A stretch of 64,000 nucleotides of DNA, from positions 1,054,001 through 1,118,000 of the forward strand of contig JACAXG010000202.1 in NCBI GenBank assembly GCA_018881555.1. The letters run 5' to 3'. This stretch comes from Amblyornis subalaris (Eukaryota; Chordata; Aves; Passeriformes; Ptilonorhynchidae). Both the position numbers and the translations under genes were made by a program. Below, in pieces: positions 49,801 through 60,800 of the stretch; within the stretch, counting starts at the first letter, position 1; the number at the start of each line of letters is the position of its first letter. The notes beneath the pieces are model-generated. The model made no database searches and was not told the DNA's origin. It worked only from the letters and a program-made list of their open reading frames with translations.

Positions 49801-52800
49801 AATAATTCTCTGTTCTCCTAACCACACACCTGCTAAGTCATAAATAGTATCCTCTCTCCATTTTTTACCTTCTACATTATCTTGAAAGGCTCCACATTTA
49901 TTTGCATTTATTCTTCCATTTTTCATTACTTTGTCCGCAATTCTCCTTTTTCTTTTGACCTTTAAATATCTGCTATTCTCATGCCATTATGACCAGGCCC
50001 CTTTTGTCTACCAGTGACCACCTTCCTCTTTGTTCTACTTTCTCCTTAAGATATTCAACAAGCAGTTGGCCAATGGTAAGAATTTAAAATAAGCTCCAAA
50101 GCCCTCAACTACCTTCAGCGACACTACCCTGACCCTGCACCATATTCTCTAAATTGCTGCAAGGTACTGGCAATATCCTTCTTTTCAATTTGGATAGAGA
50201 AATATTATTCTATGCATTAAAAAATAAGAGTTTTCAATAATCAAGACAAAAGGTAAACTATGAAAAACAATAAAAATAATTGTTTGATCAAATAGAAACA
50301 ACTTGTGCTGGTATTTCCAGCACAAAAACCAGGCCCAAGTAAAACTGGCACTTTTATGCAAACATACAAAATACCAGATCACAAAGTTTATCTCTGTCCT
50401 GCAAACAGCAGGACATTTAATTCTACATTTACTAATCAGCATTGCATTAAATTCTCACACCAGGCCAAAACAGGGGTTTTCTTTTCTTTTTAGATCTCCA
50501 GATTTGGAATATCTATGCATGATTAAGTAGTAACCAAAAGGAAGAGGTTAATTAAGAGACATATTCCTGAATTTCTAGAAATCATCTGTAAAGACTGGTT
50601 TCTGTTAAAGGTATTAAGCACCAGTCTGTTTTGTTATTATGAAATATTAAAAGTTAAGATGCTTAAGGAAGTAAAACAAAATTAAAAGAAAAAACACAAA
50701 ACCCAAGCATAAATCAGTGACTCCTTGACAAAATATGTGAAGCAAAAGTTTTCTGGAAGTTCAAATGATGGAACAGAAATGTACGGAGTCTTACTCCACA
50801 GAGAAACCCTCATCATGCTCAGGAAATCCTGTGACCTCAAAAATGTTTGAGACAGAAAGTACTGGGAGCACAAAGGGGAAGGAAATTTATATGTCCTCGT
50901 TCTGATCTTAATACTTCCTAAGTATCCTTTTACGGTCAGTGAGGTTTTTGTTTGTTTTTCCAGAGTCTTTTCCTGGAGGGTTGGGATAGAGACAGGATAC
51001 AGGGCTGCATGTGATCCTTCATATGACCGCGGCTATTGTTCTATGTTGTGCATACTTTTGAACTTGGATTTATGGGAAAAAGGAAATATAATTAGTGCTA
51101 TAAGAATTATATTGATATACGTTCTTGAGCAATTTATTTTAATACTATGTTCATCTGAATTTCCTTCCATGTTTACTTACACAGCTAACATTAAAAAACC
51201 CAGTATTTTCCAAAGGTAGACTCAGTTTTGCACATCGACATGAAACAAATGCATATGGTTAGGAATATTTTGTCTTATGCAGTAACTTGCAAATAAATCA
51301 GGATTGCAATTCTTGGGTTGTTTGGGGTATTTTGTTTGTTTGTTTGTTTGTTTGTTTTCTCCTCCAATTAAGACAGGAAATAAAAGCACCAGCAAATTTG
51401 GCCACAACCATTTGGCCACCTTGAAAACAGACACACTTTCCAAAATAAATTTAAAACAATTGAAGTTGGTTTCAGAGGACAAGAGAATGGGGAAGTCTCT
51501 GCTGATAAGCAGTCAGTATCTCCCAAAATTCTGTGATATTTTAGTACACAGAGCAGCTGAGCAAACACCACCACCACCATTAATATACAAATGTCTTCTG
51601 CAACACCAAGTATGTTAGATGAATAGTAATTTTTTTCCACATGCAAATTAATTTAGATTTTACCAATTCCATCAGTGCATCAGGCAATCAAGAATCACAC
51701 ATTTTAAGGTTCACTTTGTTTAAAGCAAATTACTTATGGTATATGGAACTTAGTTCTTCCATCACCTAGAACATGATTCTGTTCTAGCCAACAGAATCAT
51801 TCACAATCACTTGGTTAACTACTAAATAGAACAGAATAAATTACAATTCACAATGTTGACTATAGTNTCACTTTTCAAAACGGCATTAACTTTTCCATTC
51901 CTACTTGGAAACATAATTTTTTTAATTCAAGCATTTGTATAGTGGATACAGTACCCAGGGTAGGTCCAACAAGTGACTGATTCTGATCCAGGACATAGTG
52001 CACTTCCTCTTTCAGGTCAACAATGGCAGCAAATTCCTTAAGATGAGTAGATCTTGATGCTCCTAGTCTCTCTGCATATATCCAAAAAAGATTTGAATCC
52101 AGTAGATAGAGATTCAAGGTTTTGTTGGTCCTGCAGCTCAGACCAGTAATGTTCGTGCTACTAATATTAAGGTCAGGAATAAAACAATTCCTATCCTCAA
52201 TGTGAGGAATAGAAAATTGGGTGTTATCTTTCTTCCCATGGGAAGAAAATGCTACTCTGGGGGTCTGAAAGATGGTCTTCTCAGAACTAATGAAACTTAA
52301 AAAATGCCTGTTTACTGTCCTGCAACATGCAGTGTAATAGCTAAAGGGACTATAGAAACTTAAAAAATTGCTGCATTCTATGGTATTTGATATAACTTGA
52401 AAAAAAGTATGTTCCTGGAGGTAGAAAGAGTCCAAAGCTGCTTCTATCTCTAAAAAGTTACAGTGTGGCACATGGACTTTATTTGGTTTGACACCAAGAG
52501 TCTGGTTAACGCAGAGCTCACAGACGTTGTGAGTTCTGGAGATCGAATGCCACTGTGGAAGCACCACNGTGTTACAGCACGGGTACTTGCTTATGGAAAA
52601 TGTTTCTGATAACTTCATATGTGCATCTGTTACAGAGGAATCAAAAGCTGGTGAATCAGTATCTCCTAAGTGCTGAAGATCTGGCTCAGCTGCCTGGCTT
52701 TTATTACACTTGTGGTATTCCAAGGCCACTTTGGTAATCTACAAAGCGGGAACAAAAGATAGAAAAAAAATCAAGATTAATTACATAGTTCACTCAAATG

Positions 52801-55800
52801 CAGTTACCTGTTGCAGGTCTAACAACATGTATGCAATTAGAGATGGAATTTCAGAAACGTGAATGCTACTCATCTTTGTTCTTTCAAAAAATTACAGACG
52901 GCTCTGACTTGACAACAAAGTTAAATTTTCAGATATTTCAGCATATAAGCATTAAATACACAGAACAACAAAAAGTCACTTTATTCAGTCCACCACACTG
53001 ATTGCAAGGTCTTCTTTGCATCATATTTACTGCAGTGCAATAACACCACATTTTATGGTTAAATCCCACCACATGAAGCATTAATGAGTAAAGGTTCCTG
53101 AATTCCCCTTATTTTCCAATGCAAGGAGAAAAAAATTCAAGCATTCCCATACAAAAAGGGAGTAGACATTTCTCCTGGTATAGGTGGTGCACAGATTTTG
53201 TAACAATCACTAAGAGTGTTGAAGCAATGTTTGTATTCTCCCAACCACAAGCATGTGGTTGTGATACTGCAAGTGTACTTCGCACATAGTAACATCTGAC
53301 TTGTTGGGAGAAGAAAGAAAAAAGGAAAAAAAAGCCTGTCCCTCTGCACAAACATTCCTATGCTGCATCACCGTTCTGCTTTTCATAACCAAGGGTAAAC
53401 AAGCAGAGAAAAAGGTATGTATATGGACCATAGAAGGAATTCCCTTTCTAGGATACAAAAAACAGAACACACAAGACAGAAAAATGAAAGAGGAAGTTTC
53501 CTTTCATCCTTATTATCGCATTAAACAAAATACAGAACATACACACACTGCTTACAGAAGGACATTTTGACAGAAACTGTTACAATTACCAAAGAGATGT
53601 TGAAATGTCACATCCAAGAGGGGTGTTGTGTCACAGGACGATCAGTATTAACATGTGGTCTACAGCAACAGTTTGTAACAGTCTTTTAGAATTAGTTGTT
53701 AGAAGTTTTCATCCTGAAAATGCTTAATTGCATACTTGAAAAAAACTTGGCCCCTCACACTATAATGTAGCCTAGAGATTTTGACTACCTAGAGAAACAC
53801 GAGAAGAAACTATGAACAGAAAACCAGATTTGCAGTAAGAAATCTCATTTCAGTGAGCTATGATCAGAAAAATAATTTTGCTATGAGATCTTTCAACATA
53901 CAACTTGAGAGCCTTGCTCTCTGCAGCTGCCTCACAGTCAAGTGGTTTCACTGCTTGATGAAACCCACAGGCTGGCTGCAGTAAACAGCTCTTCCCGTGG
54001 TAAATAAGTTGCATAATATCTCTCTGTCAAAGTAAAGCTACACAAGGACAACTGGAATATTTTGTATCTCATTTCACATTTTGATATAGATAAACACTAT
54101 TATTTGAAACAGAACATCTTATGTTGCACTGATTTGATCTAAGTAAGTGGTACTCGTTACTGGAATGTTTGATCTGTGACAAGCATCACTGAATTAAGCC
54201 TGCCAAACGTAAGACAAGTTACTACAAGAGTAATGGCAGTTCTTTTCCAGGGATAGATTTCCCCTACCTTATTTTGTAGCAGTCTAGTGTAGCTTTTATT
54301 GTGTCTATTTCTAGTCTGGCTAAATATTGTATCATAAATTATTTTCATTTTTTCCTTATTGTTTCAGATACTGCAATATTAATTAGGCTTCCTTGTAGAA
54401 ACTACACATTCTAGGACACAGACGCCATGTATGTAAGTCAGCACTGTCACCAATATTTAGCCCTAGTTCTGGTCTTCCACAGATGATTGTCTGTTGTTCC
54501 ACACTGTGCTGTAGCACAGAACTACATGATCACCATTGGGATGTGCAGCTCTGTGTTATACTAAATGGGATGATGGGTTCCAGCTGAAAAATAGCCCAGG
54601 GACAAGAAACTAGTTTTCAGCCAATTTAGTTTCCCTATCTCATTTCTGCATAGCTACACAAACTCCTGTCCTAGGCAGTTCAAAATGGAAATAACCATAG
54701 AGGAAGATAAAATTGGAAGGTGACTAAGTAACGCACAGGATATAAAAATCAGATTGGTTCTGAGTAGTTTTTTGATTAGGGAATACTTCAAATAACACTG
54801 TCTGGTTTTACAAAACATCCACTCTTCCATACACAAGCACCTCTGGAAAGACAGGAGAGGAGAAATAAAATGGTGTGGACAAAACACACAAGTCTTCAGT
54901 TCCAGCTGGCAAAGATCTGCATCTCTTACACAGCACTCACCACAAAAAGGAGGAGGTCAAGGAAGAGTTAGATGCTTGTTCTAAACAGCTGTTGAATGAG
55001 ACAAAGGCACATTGTGTGGGATGCAAACCAGTGTAAGGGAGTTGCGATAATATGGCTTAAGAAAGTGTTTTTAAACTAAACTGGATACTTGGAACATGAG
55101 ATATCTGTGACAATTAAGCTCAGACCTCTGACTACAGTTCTCAAGTTCTAGTATTTTTGAAGTAAAAAAAAAAAATTATTTCACTTACTTCATCTAAAAG
55201 AGGATGAATTTCTTCTAAGGGATTGTAAGGTATAAATATGAGAAGTGCTGGTCCTTTCTTCAGCTCATTGTTTAGAAGAAGGCTTTTCCCACCATGTGGT
55301 CTCAGCCAGCGTATGAGGATCTCTCGATTTTCCAGAGCCCACTTGCAAATGTTCTCAGCAGTGAAGTTCATGATGTCTTTTGGATAGATCTTGAAGGGGG
55401 AAAAAAATAATTCTTTGTCCTCACTCGGTTTAGTAACAAATGCAGTTCTGCAAATATGGCAGGCTTTGTTACTGTAATGACTAAAACTCTCTTTCTAAAT
55501 GTGATGAGACTACTCAGCAAACTTCAGCATTTCCTATACCCTTTCCCTTTGGAAAATCTTTCCAAATGATCATCAGATTATAGCAGCACACACAAACATA
55601 AGTAAAAGAGCTCTAAGCTGGTATCATCACGTATTTTAATTTGTGAAATATTAGAACATTTTTTCCCACTACTCAGTCACTGTATTAACCCATTTTAAAT
55701 TAGCCTTTTAAGACCCAGACATCAAGACTGCATTTAAAACTGGTATTTCTTATTACTGAATGCAGGGAAAACAAATGCATAATAAAAAGTGCTCACAGCT

Positions 55801-57860
55801 TCAAGATGATCAATTTTAATAATTTGCGTAGACAAAAGTAATTTTATGTATTTTATGTTATTTCACCTAAAATATCCATGTTTTCCCTAGTCTCAATTGA
55901 ATAAAACACACATCACAATACCTATCCTCACAGAGTTTCCACTCATGGTACCAGCGTGGGTAGGTAGTGTCTCTATGCCAAATAGCAAATCTGAAAGTTA
56001 GTATTTTCAGCCTTAGCTTTTCAAAAAAGAGGGCACGTGGTTTAAGAGTTATCAGAAATTCAACTAATTTAATTTGTGTGATTCTTCTAATCAGAGTAAT
56101 GTCATACCTTTAAACCAAAATGCAAATTTTCACTATTCCTACTATCCCTCCACAAAATCTTTTTGTCCATATCCTCATTCAAATAACCTTCTAATTCTCA
56201 TCCACTGAGAGGTAGAAGCTTCAGGAAAACGTCTTTGTATAGTGATTTCTGAAGTGTTTGGGTTTTTAGGTTTGGTTCAATAGAGACAATCGACTGTTTG
56301 AAACAGCTGCTGACGGGTAGAATGAAAATGTGTGTTACTCTACAGAATTAGAGTTCTTAAACATCCTGTGTCCTAAAGCTCTGTGAAACATCTATTCATG
56401 GGCTTCTACGGCAGAGCTTCAAGCTCCATGTACCATCTCAGAGTTCCTACAACACAGAGCCATACTCACAAGAGATGTGTTGGCATGTCTGTGCAAATAC
56501 ACGCTGCCAGAATGCACCAGGGAGATCTCCTCTGCCACACGTTTATCCGTGATCACTCCGAAGCGTATTGTTCCAAGGTAATCTGAAAGGGCAGATTTTC
56601 AGGTTTTAAATACAATTACACACACTGAACTCTCCTGAAAGCCTCAGAACACCATACTCAAAACAAAACACACAACAGTGCTGTGTAAAAGGCACAAAAA
56701 TCTGTGAATGGCAACTGCTGATACTGGTGANTGAGGCAGAAGAAAGACAGCAACAAGAACAAATGTGCTCCTCTTCTGCACTCAAGGCATAGAGAATATT
56801 AACCTGAATTGTCCAAATTCTTGATTTATTAAATATAGAATCTGTTATCANAGATCCACCTTCCTATGATTTATGGCATCTCAAAAGCCAAGATGATACA
56901 TATAAGGGAAAGGCAAGAACATTGTTTAAGTGATATACACTTACAGTAAATATGTAATAATTTATAAATATATATTCTACATTTATAAACATGTACACAT
57001 AGGCTTCTCATTTTTATGTTGCAAAGAACTAATCCAACATATAAATATGAAAATCACAGAATAAAATATAGAACAGCCTCTTTATCAAGTCAGTGGCACA
57101 GTAAAAAATAAGAATAGTAGTATCAATCTCCTGTACTTGCTGACAGAAAGGAATATTTAAAAAACATGTTAATCTTAACTTTAAGAAAGTTCTATCCAAA
57201 ATTCATGACCCAAAAAGGAGGAATTAATCATCACAAAGTCTGCATGTTTAAGCACAAACAAGAGGTTTTGTATTTTAGATTATCAGTGCAAAACAGGAGG
57301 GAGAGAAAGCCCTTCTCACACGCTGCCTTGCAGCAGCTCTGTAACTCCATCCAGGAAAGCACTTGAATTCAGTTTCCAAGTATTGACACAGTCAAGTTCA
57401 TCCCAATGCCTCTGACACTGCACATGTTGCACAAGACAAAGACTCTTGGATTCNACTTAAACAATAGTCTGATTATGATCCTGTATGGATTGCAGCTAAA
57501 CATGTGGGGTTTTGAGGAAACTGTATCCTAGTGCATCCTTGAACAGTAGTCTGTCATATACTTCATTCCATGATGGCTGATCNCATAGTAAGTTTTTTAT
57601 GTAAGCAATCCTCACACTGTAATGAGACAGTGTCATAATTACATCAACATCAAGAAACACTCAGAAGGGATTAATTCCCAAGTTACAAAATACTGCAGAA
57701 AACTACTGAAACCCTTATACATAACTCATTCACAGATGCCTTAAATTATGAAAACGAAGATTTTACCTTTCTTTAATGAATGCAATGCTGATGTGAAGAA
57801 TGTTAAATAACCAGGCGGTTGAGGTGAAGCATTGAACTCAAAAAACCCCACAACTCCAGG
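43262..57860 (-). CDS. TXNDC11: Thioredoxin domain-containing protein 11 (3' eight coding exons)
   Basis: TXNDC11 (also EFP1) is an ER-membrane member of the protein disulphide isomerase family. It binds DUOX/DUOXA NADPH-oxidase complexes and, with EDEM mannosidases, acts in ER-associated degradation. Eight minus-strand exons join without a phase break: 57860-57767, 56582-56470, 55389-55189, 52738-51955, 49532-49387, 48701-48592, 46667-46587 and 43889-43262. Together they give 2157 nt, or 718 residues plus stop. In order they encode inactive thioredoxin-like segments, a Cys-rich glycosylated middle region, a thioredoxin domain with a CGFC active site and an LPT cis-proline, then a long coiled coil and an acidic tail. 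The human protein, from memory, has about 985 residues. The missing first 270 or so, with the membrane anchor and first thioredoxin domain, lie past the right edge of the window. All splice sites are GT/AG. Confidence 0.95.
43890..46586 (-). other. TXNDC11: TXNDC11 last intron
   Basis: No exon or transposable element was recognised. There is an A14 run near 44164 and AT-rich low-complexity sequence. Open frames of 60-70 codons here carry no family features. Confidence 0.6.
46587..46667 (-). CDS. TXNDC11: TXNDC11 internal exon g
   Basis: 81 nt: one base finishing Arg, 26 codons [20 protein letters not shown] through FFPHR, and two bases. The LPT tripeptide is the cis-proline loop of the thioredoxin fold, facing the CGFC motif of exon f. 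The acceptor is CCTGACAG and the donor GGAG/GTAATG. It is too short to stand out as an open frame and was found by matching the family and splice phases. Confidence 0.95.
46955..46982. repeat. Three GTGTAC boxes at 11-bp spacing
   Basis: GTGTAC occurs at 46955, 46966 and 46977, each start 11 bp from the last, so all fall on one face of the helix. It lies in a TXNDC11 intron about 290 bp before exon g. It may be a small tandem array that has diverged between the boxes, or a clustered binding site. Confidence 0.6.
47713..48238 (+). mobile_element. Solo LTR, avian ERVL-type
   Basis: A 526-bp element opens with TGTAAACTGGTTTTGGCTGG, then GATAGAGTTAATTTTCTTC. It closes with CAACTGGGGATGGAGAGGG, GTGGTGCTCAGCTGCCTACC and AGGATTAAGCCACAATCA. 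These are the recognisable ends of a common bird LTR family, with TG and CA termini. No gag-pol or second LTR is present, so it is a solo LTR left after recombination. It sits in the intron between TXNDC11 exons f and g, antisense to that gene, inserted beside an AT-rich stretch. The flanks ATTTC and TTTTG do not form a clean target duplication. Confidence 0.8.
48592..48701 (-). CDS. TXNDC11: TXNDC11 active-site exon f (CGFC)
   Basis: 110 nt, [20 protein letters not shown] to NNFTVA plus two bases of Arg. The redox motif Cys-Gly-Phe-Cys has its cysteine codons at 48671-48669 and 48662-48660. In the human protein, from memory of published work, the first of these cysteines forms a stable disulphide with EDEM2 that is needed for mannose trimming. 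Both cysteines are intact here. The acceptor is TTTTTCAG and the donor CCAG/GTAAAA. Confidence 0.97.
49387..49532 (-). CDS. TXNDC11: TXNDC11 internal exon e
   Basis: 146 nt that complete the Glu codon and give [18 protein letters not shown], then [18 protein letters not shown]. The acceptor is CATTTCAG and the donor AAG/GTAAAC. It forms the first beta-alpha part of the C-terminal thioredoxin domain. Confidence 0.95.
49533..51954 (-). other. TXNDC11: TXNDC11 intron between exons d and e
   Basis: AT-rich, with a TTTG microsatellite at 51331-51356. The open frames on both strands (for example 50303-50530 and 51304-51618) look random or read through the repeat. No exon was seen. Confidence 0.6.
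51331..51356 (+). repeat. (TTTG)n microsatellite
   Basis: Six tandem TTTG units in a TXNDC11 intron. Confidence 0.9.
51955..52738 (-). CDS. TXNDC11: TXNDC11 large internal exon d
   Basis: 784 nt encoding 261 codons plus one base. Conserved blocks include [39 protein letters not shown] and [20 protein letters not shown]. Many cysteines and N-glycosylation sequons (NQT, NIS, NIT, NKT) fit an ER-lumenal position. The donor was set at CTGG/GTACTG (51954/51953) because its single leftover G pairs with AG of the next exon to make Glu, as in human TLESF. The frame stays open to 51875, but that part is intron. One n at 52568 is the third base of an ACN codon, so the residue is Thr whatever the base. 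Confidence 0.95.
52739..55188 (-). other. TXNDC11: TXNDC11 intron between exons c and d
   Basis: No further exon was recognised, and the phase 0 join of exons c and d leaves no missing residues. An A11 run lies at about 55165. Confidence 0.6.
55189..55389 (-). CDS. TXNDC11: TXNDC11 internal exon c
   Basis: 67 whole codons, [20 protein letters not shown] to [12 protein letters not shown]. The acceptor is CCTTCAAG and the donor GAA/GTAAGT, both phase 0. The block [20 protein letters not shown] is nearly unchanged from mammals. The open frame continues into the intron, but the next exon supplies the true continuation [11 protein letters not shown]. Confidence 0.96.
56470..56582 (-). CDS. TXNDC11: TXNDC11 internal exon b
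   Basis: 113 nt completing a split Asp codon and then [18 protein letters not shown] to LHRHANTSL. The acceptor is CCCTTTCAG and the donor CTT/GTGAGT. It continues the thioredoxin-like fold begun in exon a. The + strand open frame over this place is only its shadow. Confidence 0.95.
57767..57860 (-). CDS. TXNDC11: TXNDC11 internal exon a (first in window)
   Basis: 31 codons plus one base, from PGVVGFFEF to [11 protein letters not shown]. The acceptor is TTATTTCAG and the donor AAAG/GTAAAA. It starts in phase 0. It encodes the start of a PDI-like thioredoxin-fold segment, and [15 protein letters not shown] is characteristic of TXNDC11. Upstream exons were sought to position 64000 and not found. 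Confidence 0.93.
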
Positions 57861-60800
57861 CTGAAATAATAAGAATTAGAGTTATTTAAGCTATTATCAA
57901 GTATAAATATATGGGACACAGCAATTATTCACCTACAGTAAAGCACAACAGACTCTTAAAAGACAACAGTGTGTACTGAAGAACAGTCACTTTGTGCTGC
58001 AATAAAAATTTTAATATTAAAAGACTAAACAGAAATCAGTTCTCATTCAAAAGCTTATGTAAGAGAGAGGGGCTTTATGGATGCTACATATCTAATGGTG
58101 TGTTTCCCATGTTAAAGTTCACCAAAACCAATTAATATTTGCTTTGCAACTATATTTTGAATCAGTTCCAGCACCAAGATAAGAACGATAAGCATCATAA
58201 AGATTTCTTTCAGAACTGGAATATCAAATGTGATTTTTCAGAGTATAAACGGCTTAAGCAGTAACACTTTGTGTTTGTTCTGTTGCACATAGTTAGTAAT
58301 TACANATGAAAATCCTCTCAGTATATTCTGCAAGTGAGACATCAGACGCACAAAAATCTTGAGCACTGCATATCCCATCTGCATATCCACAAAGTTCTTC
58401 AAATTGTCAAATAGACAATTCAAAGTTTAAGACTCATCCTGAAATAGGCCTACGGATTTTGCCAGGTGAATGACTTCCTATTAAATTCAGGAAGAGAATC
58501 TGGGAGAAGTGACTTGGAATAGAGAGGTACATAGTATAGACTTCTCTTGTTCCAGTATTTCAGTTAAACTTTGGTTTTAATTTTTTCAAAATATAATCCA
58601 TTAAGAATTACTATTAATTCTGTTTTTAANGCATCACTCAAATTGGCTTAATAAACTTTCAGGACAGAGTAAGTGATGAAATTTGATTATTTTGTATTAT
58701 TTATTTCTCAGTTCCACCAGTGCATACAGAAAGCATTCGATACACAAAGCAAGAGCACTCCAGGGATTGCAGTGGAACAAAAGATTGCAGACTCACCCAG
58801 CACCCATTTGTGTGGCAAATATATTCTCCCATAAGTATTTTCATTTGGTATTTCAGAGGCTGCTTTATTTTTTTGAGTTCTACATATAAATTTTTAAATT
58901 TCTCTTTAAAACATGAACATACATTTTACCTGTTATTATTAATATGAATTCAGTTATTCTTATCAGCCATATAAAGTGACCTAATTCAGTACTAATTAGC
59001 AATCCAAGGATGTTCACCAATAACAACATCGCCCATTCCAGCTCATGACCTCTCTTTTCAGGCAGGAATTCTCTTTCATGAATGCTAAACACAAGACTCT
59101 TGTTCATAAAGATTCCTCATGAAGTACCCCAAGAAAATTATCAAGAATAGAAAATTAGATACAAGCAATTAGTGAAATTTCTGCAATAGTAATTAACAAG
59201 AAAATAAAACAGTAGTGAAAAAATGCAAAGTAATAGCACTGTTTTCTAAACAATAAACAAGTTAGTAATTAATGTTCATATTTTTCTCTTACTTCCAAGC
59301 AAAGACAGCAAAAATAAACAATCCCTTTAAAAAAATTTTTAAAGCCTTCAACTGAACCAAAATAAGGAGACAGATAAGATTATCAAAATTTTAGCTTCCC
59401 ATTTCCTAGGATCATTTTTGAATACTAATCCTGTACCAAGCGAGGCACCAAACAGTGAACAAAAGGAGAGTCAAACGTGACAGTAAAATGTGACAAGCCA
59501 GAATTCAGCTGCAGAAATATTTATAATGTTATTTAAAAAGGTAACATTCTGATTCTGACTGCCAGTTCTGTTGTACGCTAACAGCAGCTTAAGACTTCCA
59601 AATTGTGAAGAATGTTTCCCTAAGAAAATTTTTGAAAGTGTTTCTTCAATTAAAAAAAAAATTGCAGTGGGAGAACATATGCTACTATATACTAATATAT
59701 ACTACACTACTATATATANTATATACTAATGTTCTATGCCTAATCAGTAATCTGCTTAATTAATGTCCATTTCATGATCATCCCAGACCAGTTAAAATCT
59801 TCGCCCTGTCACATGCTGCAATTATACATATGAGAAAAGTGACTAAAATGCAGTATTTCTTTTCAAGTACCATGAAAATTTTCCCATCTGTAAGAATGGA
59901 GTTTTTAACAAAACTGAACACTTCCAGGTGCTTGCAACTAACAACAATTCTTGCTCTGTACAAGTGAGATTCAAGTCTCACAGAAGCAGTATCTCCATGT
60001 GATTAAGAGGTTCATAGTTTCGAATACAAGTAGGCCAAGAGGAGCTTGACAGCAACAGCTCCCACTCCCTTTCATGTAAGACCCTCCAAAACACTCAGTG
60101 ACTGCTGCAGTAACAGCTGCCTGCAAACAGTTTCTGAGGACATCTACATACAAGCTGTTGTTGATGATAAGCTGCTTCCAGGCAACCACCTGTGTGGAGC
60201 TCTGGGTACTGATCTTCACGCAGGCAGTGAGGAATAATTAGCTGGACAGGGTATAACTTGCTGCTGTATAAAGCAGGAGGAATAAATACTGGCCCGTGAC
60301 ACGGGTGGTTAGGAGCATGGGCATGGCTAGAGTGGAGCTTGCTGGAGCTCTTCTTTCCATGAAACAATTTTCAGTCTCTGTTTCAAACCAAGTGTCTGTA
60401 GGAAAGGCTTTGGAACAAACTTGAGGACATCACTAATGAAGAGTTCTTAGTCCCATCTCCTAATGAAACTCATAGATGGAAATACAAAATCATTAATTGT
60501 AGCGGAGCCTATTTCTTGATTGGGCTCTACACCACAGGAAAGGAAAGTGATGTGGGACNCAATTAAATCAAGTAACAGACTTGACAAGAATCTCAACAAT
60601 TCTGAAACAACAAGTTCATGGAAACTTTAAGAATTAACAGAGATCTTCAGATGAGTAATTTCTATTGGAGAACAGCCAGCTCAGTTTTATTACTGAACCA
60701 TGCCTCAAACCTACCACAGTTCTTGGAAGGAACAAGAAAGCATGACTGATCTACTCCATGCAGCATGCTGTAATTCCCTAAAACCTACAAGAAGTTACCA

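Noticed and set aside
51875..51954. Continuation of the big TXNDC11 frame past the chosen donor
   Set aside because: Splicing at CTGG/GTACTG gives the correct phase and the conserved Glu at the junction with exon e. Using the later GTAGGA would break the phase.
58441..58560. Minus-strand stretch reading like YYVPLYSKSLLPDSLPEFN, considered as the missing TXNDC11 exon before exon a
   Set aside because: It does not match the expected LLYIPSQSELLDFL block, and has no matching acceptor, donor or phase.
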